Source: Lysobacteraceae bacterium
GTDB taxonomy: Bacteria > Pseudomonadota > Gammaproteobacteria > Xanthomonadales > Rhodanobacteraceae
NCBI GenBank assembly: GCA_028866435.1
Contig: JAGWIC010000024.1
Span: 1-38,283, forward strand
Direction: 5' to 3'
Length of the DNA stretch: 38,283 bases
A program made the position numbers and the translations under genes. Position 1 is the first letter of the stretch, and every line of letters starts with the position of its first letter. Of this stretch, positions 9,551 through 17,804 are shown piece after piece. Below the pieces are notes generated by a model. It was not told where the DNA came from and did no database searches. It was given only the letters and a program-made list of their open reading frames with translations.

Positions 9551-10430
9551 GCGCCCAGGTCACCGCCGAGGCAACCGCCGAGCTGCCCCAGGCGACCCAT
9601 TTGACGAAGTGCCGGCGGCGCAACAGCAGGCCGTAGATCAAGGCCGCAGGCACGGCGGCCAGCATCAGCTTGCCCAGATAGCGCCAGCCCGCACCGCTGC
9701 CCTGGTATTTGCGGATGGCCAGATGGCGCGAACGGGCATAGTGAAACGGCTTGCTGAAGCTGACCCGGAGACTTGGGGTGGACGAGGCCCCCCCGGTATG
9801 CCAAGCATTGGCGGAGGGCTCGAGCAGGCATTCGAACCCCGCCAGGCGCATGCGCAGGCAGAGGTCGTCGTCCTCGTAGAACAGGAAGAAGCTTTCGTCG
9901 AACCCGCCTATGTCGCGAAACGCCTGGGTCCGCAGCAGCAGGCAGCAGCCATTGAGCCATTGCGCGCTGCAGGTGCCGTCGGCCAGCCGGTAAGGCGTCT
10001 TCAATGGCGGTTCGTAGAAGGCCGGCCGGTAGCACTTCTGCGGCGTGTGATGGGCGCGCCAGCTCTGCGGCGCCACCATGCCCGCGGACGGGTAGCGGCC
10101 GATCACGTCGATCAGCAGCTGCAGGTCGGCGGTCTTGATGTCGCAGTCGGGGTTGAGCAGCAGCGCCAGAGGCGTCCTCACCTGGGCCATGGCCTCGTTG
10201 TTGGCCTTGCCGAAGCCGCCGTTGCCGTCGCGCTGGATCACGCGGGCGTGGGGCATGGCGTCGCGCGCGGCGGCAGCGGTGCCGTCGCTGCTGCCGTTGT
10301 CGATGATCAGCACATGCGGAAACGGGCGCACGGTGGCGGCCAGCGACTCGACCACGCTTCGGCTCTGATAGGTGACGCAGACGACGGTCACCAGGTCAAA
10401 CATGTCGCTTAGCATTCCTGGTTCCTTCAT
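9489..10430 (-). CDS. WbbL-like family 2 glycosyltransferase (rhamnosyltransferase-type)
   Basis: A 313-residue GT2 enzyme related to WbbL/RfbN-type dTDP-rhamnosyltransferases. It has LVTVVCVTYQSRSVVESLAA, VLIIDNGSSDGTAAAA, the GNGGFGKANNEAM and LLLNPDCDI blocks (NPD in place of DXD), QWLNGCCLLLRTQAFRDIGG and FFLFYEDDDLCLRMRLAG. The last of these is the catalytic-base region. A hydrophobic C-terminal stretch (LMLAAVPAALIYGLLL) suggests membrane attachment. The start at ATG 10430 overlaps the stop of waaL by 4 bases (ATGA), so the two are translationally coupled. The long in-frame extension upstream of it lies inside waaL in another frame and is not used. The sugar assignment is by family resemblance only. 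Confidence 0.92.
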   Translation of the reverse strand: MKEPGMLSDMFDLVTVVCVTYQSRSVVESLAATVRPFPHVLIIDNGSSDGTAAAARDAMPHARVIQRDGNGGFGKANNEAMAQVRTPLALLLNPDCDIKTADLQLLIDVIGRYPSAGMVAPQSWRAHHTPQKCYRPAFYEPPLKTPYRLADGTCSAQWLNGCCLLLRTQAFRDIGGFDESFFLFYEDDDLCLRMRLAGFECLLEPSANAWHTGGASSTPSLRVSFSKPFHYARSRHLAIRKYQGSGAGWRYLGKLMLAAVPAALIYGLLLRRRHFVKWVAWGSSAVASAVTWALTPESAGQPPPATEALKPQS

Positions 10431-11716
10431 TGAAGCTTCTCGGGCGATGAGTGCTTTCCGGCCAAAGGAATGCAAGCCAGCAAAAGAATGAACAAATGGC
10501 GGTGCGAAAAGTCGTCCCACAGGCAATTGGCCAGGCCTGCCGTCACATAGACCAGCCACAGGCAGGCGTAGATGTCGCGTTCTGGCGGCTCCAGCCGGAG
10601 GATGTAGCGTGCCAGCGCGACCAGTAACCACAGATAAACCAGCAGCCCCGCAAAGCCCTGTTCGGCCACGATCAGCAGCATTTCCTGATGTGGATGGCCC
10701 ATCAGGAAGGCGTTGAAATGCGGCAGGCCCTCGATCGAATGCCGGTACAGCGGCGCCCACTGGCGCAGACCGTGGCCGAACACCGGAGCGGAGGCGATCA
10801 TCGGCAGCGTGCGTCGCCACAACTCCAGCCGGATCCCGGTGGAGCTTGGTGTTCTTTGCGTCGCATAGACCTCCGCTTCATGGGCCACCGAGAGGACCAG
10901 CCGCTCCCTGACCGGCGGTGTAAACCAGATCAGCGCAAGGGTCGCCGCCGCCATCGCGCACGCGATCGCGGCGACCTGCCAGCCGGCGAAGTTCCTGAGT
11001 CCGCCGCGCCAGGCCCAGTAGGCCAGCAGCGGGACCAGGGTCAGGTAGCTGGTGCGGCTTTCCAGCATGAACACCACGTTGGCCAGCGCCAGCAGGGCGG
11101 CCGCGACGAAAAGGATCCGCCATCGCCGGCTCGTGGTGGTCGTCGCGGCCGCCACGCCCATGGAGGCGAACACGAGCATGGCCACGCCTTGCTGGGTGTA
11201 CTCCTTGAACACCGTGTTGCACATGTTCGGCTGCAGGGTGACCACCGCGCGTTGTGGGATCCAGCCGATATACATGCCGCAGGAAATCAGCAGGACGATG
11301 GCCACGGCCAGGGCGAAGGCGACCAGCGCGCGTCGACGCCACTGTGGCGTCTGCAGCACCGAGCCCAGCAGCAGCGGATACCAGCACGCCCACACGAACG
11401 AGCCGGACAGCGGCAGCACGGAGGTGTCGAACCAGGTGTGTACTGCGCTGAGCACCAGCACGGCCCACCACGCCATGGCGCCCCTGGCCACCGGGTGGCG
11501 CCAGGCCGCCTGCCAGCGTTGGCGCACGTCGCTTCCCAGTAGGGAGAACAGCAGGGTCAATCCGATGGCGATATTCGTGGCCGGCTTGTTGATCGGAACC
11601 ACGAAAAGACCGGCGACGGCACACCAGCCGCCCGCCACGCACGCGGCGTCACGCATCCGCGCAAGGAGCGGAGGCCGGGTGTCCACGGCAGCGAGGGAAG
11701 GGCCCGGACTCAACAT
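10427..11716 (-). CDS. waaL: O-antigen ligase / polymerase, WaaL (Wzy_C) family
   Basis: A polytopic inner-membrane protein of about 429 residues with roughly 10-12 hydrophobic segments. WaaL joins undecaprenyl-PP-linked O-chain to lipid A-core on the periplasmic side. The large periplasmic loop near the C-terminal half holds the Wzy_C signature: SSTGIRLELWRRTLPMI, then FGHGLRQW and HPHQEMLLIVAEQGFAGLLVYL, with the conserved His. VFMLESRTSYLTLVPLLAYW is a further segment typical of ligases. ATG 11716 is chosen; a GTG at 11749 would add 11 residues, and neither has a clear Shine-Dalgarno. It precedes the WbbL-like gene with an ATGA overlap and follows the PMT-like gene by about 100 bases. A Wzy polymerase cannot be strictly excluded, but no other ligase is visible. 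Confidence 0.82.
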   Translation of the reverse strand: MLSPGPSLAAVDTRPPLLARMRDAACVAGGWCAVAGLFVVPINKPATNIAIGLTLLFSLLGSDVRQRWQAAWRHPVARGAMAWWAVLVLSAVHTWFDTSVLPLSGSFVWACWYPLLLGSVLQTPQWRRRALVAFALAVAIVLLISCGMYIGWIPQRAVVTLQPNMCNTVFKEYTQQGVAMLVFASMGVAAATTTTSRRWRILFVAAALLALANVVFMLESRTSYLTLVPLLAYWAWRGGLRNFAGWQVAAIACAMAAATLALIWFTPPVRERLVLSVAHEAEVYATQRTPSSTGIRLELWRRTLPMIASAPVFGHGLRQWAPLYRHSIEGLPHFNAFLMGHPHQEMLLIVAEQGFAGLLVYLWLLVALARYILRLEPPERDIYACLWLVYVTAGLANCLWDDFSHRHLFILLLACIPLAGKHSSPEKLQ

Positions 11717-11815
11717 GCCGTGCTCGCGTCGAGGGCCGGCGTCGAACACAATCCCGGCTTTCCCGTGCCGGGCGGCCGGATCGCGGTCGCCTGGCGGACG
11801 GCCAGGACCCGGGTG

Positions 11816-13537
11816 TCAATCAGCATGGTCATCGGCGGCACTCCCTGCCTGGCCCGGGATGCAGTTTGGCACCACGGCATCGGCTCTGAACAGCCACCAT
11901 TCGCGGCGATTGGCCTGACCGACATGGATGGCGCGCTGCCGCTCCACGCAGTGGCCCATCGCCTCGTCGAGACTGAAGATCCAGCGTCGCGCCGGCGCCT
12001 GCCGCAGCCAGCCGACCGCCTGCGCATATTGCTGCGGCCACGGCTTCACGAAGCCGAATTCGGTCACCGGCCCCTGCGCCATCAGTAGGTTCTGTTCCTT
12101 CCATGCGAGCAGGCCGATGGTGGCGTCCGGCCCGGCGATGGTCCGCGCCCGGAGCATGACGTCACGCGCGGAACGATCGCCGTTGAGCAGCGGGTAGCCG
12201 CACAGGCCGTAGGCGCTCCACAGCGCGCTGGCGAACAACAGCCAGCCCAGTGGCGCGTGCCGCAGGCGGGTCAGCGCAGCGCTCGCCAGGCCGGCCAGGC
12301 CGATGCCGAGCAGCAGCCACCACAGTCGCGGATCGAGCCCTTGCTCCAGCTTGCCGATCCATGCCGGGCGGGCGGTCATCGCCAGCGTGGCGACAACCAC
12401 CATGGTTCCGGCGAGCAGGACGGTGAGCGCAAGGATCGCCATGCGCACGCCCTGCCGGCGCAGCAGGCCCGGCAGCAGCGGCGCCAGCGCCAGCGCCGTC
12501 ATCGGCAGCGCGGGCAGGATGTAGACGTCGCGCTTGCCCGCGCTGAACGAGAAGAACAGCACGACCAGCACGACCCAGCCCAGCGGCAACAGGAAGCGGG
12601 CATCGCGCCGCTTCAGCCGGCGCCACCATGCGGGTATCGCCCATGGCAGCAGCAAGGACAGCGGCAACCAGTCGACCGCGATGATGCCGAGGAAGTAGAA
12701 CGGCGGCTGCAGGTGCCCGGTGGGTGCGGCATAGCGATGCAGGGTCTGTCCGAACAGGATGTTCTGCACATAGGCGGCATGCTGCGGGTCGCCGTCGGCG
12801 CGCGCGGCCAGCAGCATGGGCACAAGCCAGCCCAGCACCGGCACGAAAAAAAGCATCAGGCCGCCGGCCCAGCGCCAGCCGCCGCGGGGCAGCGCGAGCA
12901 TGCGCCAGCGGCCGCGGCGCGCGACCAGGTAGGGGATCAGCATCAGCAGGGCGAGCACGCCGACGCCCTTGGTCACCACGCCGACGCCGGCGAAGAAGCA
13001 GCCCGCCGCAAACCAGCGCCAGGACGGGCCCAGCAGCAGGTGGCGCAGCAGGCCGTAGTTGGCCAGGGTGATCCAGCCCAGCAGCAGCGGGTCGATCTGC
13101 GCGTCGCGCATCTGGTACGTGAAATGGATCGTCAGCAGCAGGCTGGCCGCGGCCAGCAGCGCGCTGCGGTGGTTCCACAGCCGGCGGGCGAGGTCGTAGA
13201 CCAGCGCCAGGGCGCCCAGTCCGGCCACCAGCGACGGCAGCATGAAAGCCACCCGCCAGTGGCCGGTAAGCCGATAGGCCAGGGCCTGCAGCCACATGAA
13301 GACGGGCGGCTTGTCGGGATACAGCTCGTGGCCGCGATGCGGGAACAGCCACTGGCCGTGCTCGACCATCAACCGCGCGACGAGGGCGAAACGTGGCTCG
13401 TCCGATGGCCACGGATCGCGCAGGCCGATGCCGATGCCAAGCAGCAGCAGCGCGAACAGGCCGAACAGCAGCAGCTCCCAACGGGCATCGCGCAGCCACA
13501 GCGGGCGAGCTCGGGACAGGGGCGGGCAGACTTTCAC
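11816..13537 (-). CDS. PMT/ArnT-family integral membrane glycosyltransferase (second copy)
   Basis: A 573-residue polytopic GT-C enzyme with about 12 membrane segments and a C-terminal soluble domain (about 450-573). Unlike the copy at 3626-5353 it keeps the canonical first-loop acidic motif (DPWPSDEPRFALVARLMVE, about residues 41-59) and LYPDKPPVFMWLQAL. GVGVVTKGVGVLALLMLIPY and FSFSAGKRDVYILPALPM are further PMT_2/ArnT blocks. It should transfer a sugar from a polyprenyl phosphate to lipid A, O-chain or another envelope acceptor. 104 bases separate its start from the rsmB stop. It heads the minus-strand right arm towards waaL and the WbbL-like gene. The substrate is unknown; an aminoarabinose role is not demonstrated. 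Confidence 0.9.
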   Translation of the reverse strand: MKVCPPLSRARPLWLRDARWELLLFGLFALLLLGIGIGLRDPWPSDEPRFALVARLMVEHGQWLFPHRGHELYPDKPPVFMWLQALAYRLTGHWRVAFMLPSLVAGLGALALVYDLARRLWNHRSALLAAASLLLTIHFTYQMRDAQIDPLLLGWITLANYGLLRHLLLGPSWRWFAAGCFFAGVGVVTKGVGVLALLMLIPYLVARRGRWRMLALPRGGWRWAGGLMLFFVPVLGWLVPMLLAARADGDPQHAAYVQNILFGQTLHRYAAPTGHLQPPFYFLGIIAVDWLPLSLLLPWAIPAWWRRLKRRDARFLLPLGWVVLVVLFFSFSAGKRDVYILPALPMTALALAPLLPGLLRRQGVRMAILALTVLLAGTMVVVATLAMTARPAWIGKLEQGLDPRLWWLLLGIGLAGLASAALTRLRHAPLGWLLFASALWSAYGLCGYPLLNGDRSARDVMLRARTIAGPDATIGLLAWKEQNLLMAQGPVTEFGFVKPWPQQYAQAVGWLRQAPARRWIFSLDEAMGHCVERQRAIHVGQANRREWWLFRADAVVPNCIPGQAGSAADDHAD

Positions 13538-13641
13538 GACGAGCGCGGTTCCATCGGCGATGCTTCAACCCGGCAAGCATAGCCGGGCCGGGCGGCATAA
13601 TCTGCCTACAGGTACCGCTCACGGGGGCAACACCCATGCTC

Positions 13642-14955
13642 CTAGGGCGTCGACGGCGCCCGTTTCTGCAGGACCGCGTAGTACATGCCGTCGAGGTCGC
13701 CATCGCCGGGCAGGATCTGCCAGCCCACCGACGCGGGCTGCCCGATCGGCAGGGCAAACGGCACCGGCTCGGCCTCCGGCTGGCTGGCCAGGAGCTCGGC
13801 CACGATCGCCTCGTTTTCCGCGCGCAGCACCGAGCAGGTGATGTAGACCAGCCGTCCGCCAGCGGCCAGCAGCGGCCACAGCGCGGACAGGATGCGCCGT
13901 TGCTGCTGGCCCATGGCGGCGATGTCGCTCTCGCGCCGGTGCAGCCGGACGTCGGGTCGCCGCCGCAAGACGCCGGTGGCGGAGCAGGGCGCGTCGACCA
14001 GGATGCGATCGAACGCCGGCCCCTTCCACCAGCTTCCGGGCGAGCCGGCATCGCCGACCACCAGCCTGGCGTTCAGCCGCAGCCGCATCAGGTTCTGGCG
14101 GATGCGTTCGGCGCGGCCGGGATCGAATTCCAGCGCGGTGAGCTCGATCTGCGCGCGCTCGAGCAGGTGGCAGGCCTTGCCGCCCGGTGCGGCGCAGGCA
14201 TCGAGCACGCGCTGCCCGTCGTGCAGGTCGGCCAGCTCGGCGGCCACCTGCGCGGCACCGTCCTGCACCGCGAACCAGCCTTCCTCGAAGCCGGGCATGC
14301 GGGTGACGTCGCTGCTGTGCGGCAACAGCAGGGCGTCGCCCAGCCAGGGGTGCGCCGTAGCGTCGTAGCCGGCCGCCTGCAGGCGGTCGACCAGCAGCTG
14401 TCGCTGGCAACGCTGGCGATTGACCCGCAGCATCAGCGGCGGTTCGCGGTTGTCGGCCGCCATCACGGCATCGGCCTGCACCGGCCAGTCCCGCTGCAGC
14501 GCCGCGGCCAGCCAGGCCGGGTGCGCGTGGCGGGTCGGCGGCTTGGCATCGAGCCCGGCGAGCCGTGCCTCGCGTTCGCGCTGCCAGCGGCGCAGCACCG
14601 CGTTGACCAGGCCGGCCAGCGCCGGCCGCTTGAGCGCGCGCACCGCCTCCACGGTCGCGGCGACGGCGGCGTAGTCGTGCAGTTCGAGGATTTCAAGTTG
14701 CACCAGGCCAAGCACCAGCAGCGCGTGCACCGCCGGGTCCTTGTGGCGCAGCGACCGCTCCAGCAGTCCGTCGACGGCGGCATCGAAACGCAGCCACCAG
14801 CGGGCGCCCTCGCTGAGCAGGGCCATCAGCAGGGCGCGGTCGCGGGGGTCGGCGAGCCTCGGCGCCGACCGCTCCATCACCTCGCGCAGCGAGGCGCCGC
14901 GCAGGGCGATCTCGGCAAGGCCCCTGGCGGCGAGCGCGCGGGTGTCGGCCTTCAT
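13642..14955 (-). CDS. rsmB: 16S rRNA m5C967 methyltransferase RsmB
   Basis: A 437-residue SAM-dependent enzyme that methylates C967 of 16S rRNA. An N-terminal NusB-like RNA-binding domain (about 1-140, with [18 protein letters not shown] and [12 protein letters not shown]) precedes a Rossmann methyltransferase domain. The latter has [15 protein letters not shown] (about 252-266, SAM motif), [16 protein letters not shown] (Pro-Cys motif with the release cysteine) and [14 protein letters not shown] (catalytic TC motif). The length matches E. coli RsmB. Its ATG overlaps the fmt stop as ATGA, making it the third gene of def-fmt-rsmB. The trkA gene that follows in enterobacteria is not here; an LPS gene follows instead. 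Confidence 0.97.
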   Translation of the reverse strand: MKADTRALAARGLAEIALRGASLREVMERSAPRLADPRDRALLMALLSEGARWWLRFDAAVDGLLERSLRHKDPAVHALLVLGLVQLEILELHDYAAVAATVEAVRALKRPALAGLVNAVLRRWQREREARLAGLDAKPPTRHAHPAWLAAALQRDWPVQADAVMAADNREPPLMLRVNRQRCQRQLLVDRLQAAGYDATAHPWLGDALLLPHSSDVTRMPGFEEGWFAVQDGAAQVAAELADLHDGQRVLDACAAPGGKACHLLERAQIELTALEFDPGRAERIRQNLMRLRLNARLVVGDAGSPGSWWKGPAFDRILVDAPCSATGVLRRRPDVRLHRRESDIAAMGQQQRRILSALWPLLAAGGRLVYITCSVLRAENEAIVAELLASQPEAEPVPFALPIGQPASVGWQILPGDGDLDGMYYAVLQKRAPSTP

Positions 14956-15893
14956 CGGAACGGGCGCAGCTCGGGGCGGGCGTTGAGGTAGTCGACCGCG
15001 CTGATGCGCCGGCCACCATGGCGTTGCAAGGCGGTGATGCGCAGCACGCCCTGGCCACAGGCCAGCTCGATGCCGTCGCGGCCGGCGCCCAACAGCTGGC
15101 CGGGTGAGGCCGGTGGCCCGCCTTCGACCGCCGTGGCGGCCCAGACGCGCAGCGACTCGCCGGCAATCTCGGCTTCGGCCACCGGCCAGGGATCGAAGGC
15201 GCGCACTTGCCGCTCCAGCTCGACCGCGGAGCGGTTGAAATCGAGCTTCGCCTCGGTCTTTTCCAGCTTGTGGGCGTAGCTGACGCCTTCGTCCGATTGC
15301 GGGACGGCGAGCAGAGGCTCGCCGGCGAGCAGGCGACGCAAGCCCTCGGCCAGCACCTCGGCACCCAGCGCCGACAGGCGGTCGTGCAGGGAGCCGCCGG
15401 TATCCGTGGCGGCGATCGGCGTGCGCCGTTGCAGCAGCACCGGGCCGGTATCGAGGCCGGCTTCCATCTGCATCAGGTCGACGCCGCTGCAGGCGTCGCC
15501 GGCGAGGATCGCGCGCTGGATCGGCGCGGCGCCGCGCCAGCGCGGCAGCAGGCTGGCGTGCACATTCCAGCAGCCGAGCCGGGGCATCGCCAGCACCTTG
15601 CGCGGCAGGATCAGCCCGTAGGCGACCACCACCAGCAGGTCGGGTCGATACGAAGCCAGGGTCTGCTGCGCCTCGGCGGACCTGAGCGAGGCGGGCTGCT
15701 CCACCGCGATGCCGGCATCGAGCGCCGCCTGCTTCACCGGGCTTGGCGTCAGCCTGCGCCCGCGGCCGGCGGGCCGATCCGGCTGGGTCAGGACCGCCAC
15801 CACCTCGGCGCCGCTGGCGCGGCAGGCCTCGAGGCAGGGCACCGCAAACTCGGGGGTGCCGGCGAAGACCAGCCGAAAGCTGCGGCTGCTCAA
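14952..15893 (-). CDS. fmt: Methionyl-tRNA formyltransferase
   Basis: Formylates Met-tRNAfMet with 10-formyl-THF for translation initiation. A 313-residue protein, standard for the family. The first strand is [14 protein letters not shown]. The catalytic [20 protein letters not shown] (Asn and His of the N-H-D triad) and [18 protein letters not shown] (Asp) follow. A C-terminal OB-like domain contains EKTEAKLDF and [11 protein letters not shown]. The start is judged to be TTG at 15893, overlapping the def stop as TTGA. Going further upstream would add about 40 residues of arginine/alanine-rich frame lying within def. Both ends overlap neighbours by 4 bases, so the operon is tightly coupled. 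Confidence 0.96.
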   Translation of the reverse strand: MSSRSFRLVFAGTPEFAVPCLEACRASGAEVVAVLTQPDRPAGRGRRLTPSPVKQAALDAGIAVEQPASLRSAEAQQTLASYRPDLLVVVAYGLILPRKVLAMPRLGCWNVHASLLPRWRGAAPIQRAILAGDACSGVDLMQMEAGLDTGPVLLQRRTPIAATDTGGSLHDRLSALGAEVLAEGLRRLLAGEPLLAVPQSDEGVSYAHKLEKTEAKLDFNRSAVELERQVRAFDPWPVAEAEIAGESLRVWAATAVEGGPPASPGQLLGAGRDGIELACGQGVLRITALQRHGGRRISAVDYLNARPELRPFR

Positions 15894-16399
15894 GCGCTCG
15901 CCGCCTGCCTGCGCTGCTTGTCGAGCCGCTTCAGCAGCAGGGCGCGCTTGAGCGGCGACAGGTAATCGACGAAAACCTTGCCATCCAGGTGATCCATCTC
16001 GTGCTGGATGCACACCGCCAGCGGACCTTCCGCCTCGACCACGAGCTCCTTGCCATGCACGTCCAGCGCCTTGACCCTCACCTTCAGCGCGCGGGTGACA
16101 TCGGCGTACAGGCCCGGAAACGACAGGCAGCCTTCCTGGTAGACCTGCGATCCCTCGGTCTCGAGGATCACCGGGTTGACCAGGGCGAGCGGCTGCTGGT
16201 GATCGTCGCTCATGTCGGCCACCAGGACCCGCCTGTGGACATTGACCTGGGTCGCGGCCAGGCCCACGCCATTGGCGGCGTACATGGTTTCGAACATGTC
16301 GTCGACGAATTGCCTGAGCTCGGCGTCAGGCGCGACCACCGGCTCGGCGCGGGTGCGCAGGCGGGGGTCGGGAAACTCGAGAATGGGAAGCACGGCCAT
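15890..16399 (-). CDS. def: Peptide deformylase
   Basis: Fe/Zn metalloenzyme that removes the N-formyl group from nascent proteins. The 169-residue product has all three family motifs: GVGLAATQ (motif I), EGCLSFPG (motif II with the metal cysteine) and HEMDHLDG (motif III with two metal histidines and the catalytic Glu). The ATG at 16399 has a near-consensus Shine-Dalgarno (GAGGTGAT) 4-5 bases upstream. The in-frame extension to 16486 is rejected because it reads through that site and the promoter. First gene of def-fmt-rsmB and divergent from the LysM gene. Confidence 0.97.
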   Translation of the reverse strand: MAVLPILEFPDPRLRTRAEPVVAPDAELRQFVDDMFETMYAANGVGLAATQVNVHRRVLVADMSDDHQQPLALVNPVILETEGSQVYQEGCLSFPGLYADVTRALKVRVKALDVHGKELVVEAEGPLAVCIQHEMDHLDGKVFVDYLSPLKRALLLKRLDKQRRQAASA

Positions 16400-16471
16400 G
16401 GGATCACCTCGGCTCCGGAATTGCGGGCGATTTGGTGAAACCCCACCCCGGCGCGAACTAGAATGTGCATC

Positions 16472-16477
16472 ATTGTA
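16472..16477 (-). promoter_or_regulatory. Candidate -10 box of def-fmt-rsmB
   Basis: Read on the minus strand the hexamer is TACAAT, followed by G, about 70 bases before the def ATG. A matching -35 is poor, so this is only a candidate in the 187-base divergent region. Confidence 0.35.
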
Positions 16478-16524
16478 CGTCGCCAAGCACGCGAGCGCAG
16501 ACGATTTTTGCCAACCCGCGCCTG

Positions 16525-16552
16525 TTGCGCGCCTTAATCATTCGGTTACACT
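16525..16552 (+). promoter_or_regulatory. Candidate promoter of the LysM gene
   Basis: TTGCGC (16525-16530) and TACACT (16547-16552) are 16 bases apart. The predicted start lies near 16559, about 28 bases before the ATG at 16587. The -35 match is weak (3 of 6). Confidence 0.4.
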
Positions 16553-16586
16553 CGGCCGAGCGCCTGGGGAAGGGGGATTCCCGCAA

Positions 16587-17714
16587 ATGATCAGAAAAAC
16601 AATCGTGTTGCTGGCCGGCATGCTGGTCACCCTGGCCGTCTATGCCGCCGGTACACCACTGCGCGCCGGTCACCCCGACAACTACACCGTGCGCCGGGGC
16701 GACACGCTCTGGGACATCTCCGCCAAGTTCCTCTCCAAGCCCTGGCTCTGGCCGGAAATCTGGCAGGCCAATCCGCAGGTGCGCAACCCGCACCTGATCT
16801 ATCCCGGCGACGTGCTCAACCTGTCCTTCATCCACGGCGGCGAGCCGAGCCTGCAGCTGCAGCCACAGGTTCATCCCGAGGGCGAAGCCGTTCCGGCGAT
16901 CCCGCTCGACCAGCTGAAGATGTTCCTCAAGGACATGCGGGTCGTCGACGCCAAGACATTGAACGCCTCGCCCTACGTGGTCGGCCTGGAGGAGGCGCGC
17001 TTGCGCGGCACGGTCGGCCAGAACCTCTACGTGCGCGGTCTGCAGGGCGAGCCGGGCCAGCACTGGGCCATCGTGCGCCCCTCGCATGTGTTCCGCGGCT
17101 TCGACCAGGACGATCCGGCCAGTGCCGACTTGGTCGCGCACGACCTCAACAGCAACGTGGCGATGGTCAAGGGCCCGTGGCAGGAGAACACGCGCGGCGA
17201 CGGCCATTACGGCAAGGGCGACGACCTGGGCATCGAGGTCAGCGTGATCGGCACCGCGGAAACCCTGCGCATGGGCGACCCGGCGACCCTGCTGCTGCTC
17301 GACTCGACCATGGAGATCCGCGCCGGCGACCGCATCCTGCCGGTCGATGACCACCCCTACGACGCCTATTACTACCCCCATGCCCCGAAGTCGGTGCCGA
17401 AGGATGCCAAGGTGATCGGCTTCGCCGACGCGCTGGACGCCGTCGGGCCGCGCCAGGTCGTGGCGCTGTCGGTCGGCGCCAGGGACGGGGTCGACAACGG
17501 CACGACGTTCGCGATCTTCCAGCCGGGCGAGACCATCAACGACGACGTGGCCAGCGACAGCTGGGATCGCGGCACCGGCAAGAAAGTCACCTTGCCGGAC
17601 GAGTACGTGGGTCACGTGATGGTGTTCCGCACCTTCGACCGGGTCAGCTATGGCCTGGTCATGGACAGCCTGCGGCCGGTGCATATCGGCGGCCGTTTGC
17701 GCGTGCCGGAATAA
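16587..17714 (+). CDS. Secreted LysM-domain peptidoglycan-binding protein
   Basis: A 375-residue exported protein. Residues 1-21 (MIRKTIVLLAGMLVTLAVYAA) form a Sec signal peptide. Residues about 33-80 are one LysM domain (YTVRRGDTLWDISAKFLSKP through NPHLIYPGDVLNL), which binds glycan chains of peptidoglycan. The remaining 290 residues form an unclassified beta-rich region without catalytic motifs, with YDAYYYPHAP and FRTFDRVSYGLVMDS as landmarks. GGGGAAGGGGG precedes the ATG. A LysM protein just upstream of dprA and divergent from def is a recurrent arrangement in this bacterial group and in pseudomonads. The role is presumably in cell-wall organisation; the link with DprA is positional only. 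Confidence 0.9.
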   Translation: MIRKTIVLLAGMLVTLAVYAAGTPLRAGHPDNYTVRRGDTLWDISAKFLSKPWLWPEIWQANPQVRNPHLIYPGDVLNLSFIHGGEPSLQLQPQVHPEGEAVPAIPLDQLKMFLKDMRVVDAKTLNASPYVVGLEEARLRGTVGQNLYVRGLQGEPGQHWAIVRPSHVFRGFDQDDPASADLVAHDLNSNVAMVKGPWQENTRGDGHYGKGDDLGIEVSVIGTAETLRMGDPATLLLLDSTMEIRAGDRILPVDDHPYDAYYYPHAPKSVPKDAKVIGFADALDAVGPRQVVALSVGARDGVDNGTTFAIFQPGETINDDVASDSWDRGTGKKVTLPDEYVGHVMVFRTFDRVSYGLVMDSLRPVHIGGRLRVPE

Positions 17715-17748
17715 CCGCCGCCATCCACCTGCGGCATCTGCCTACAGC

Positions 17749-17772
17749 ACGGCGCGGCCACCACCGCGCCGT
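17749..17772 (+). terminator. Hairpin after the LysM gene, weak terminator
   Basis: A perfect 9-bp stem ACGGCGCGG/CCGCGCCGT with a 6-base loop is followed by TTCCTT rather than a full T-run. It lies between the LysM stop and dprA and may attenuate read-through. Confidence 0.4.
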
Positions 17773-17804
17773 TTCCTTGTGCGCGATCTCCTTAAGATGG
17801 GTCC

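Noticed and set aside
9822-9842. GGGTTCGAAT-like string (minus strand) resembling a tRNA T-arm
   Set aside because: It lies inside the conserved coding region of the WbbL-like gene and no cloverleaf with acceptor or anticodon stems can be drawn around it.
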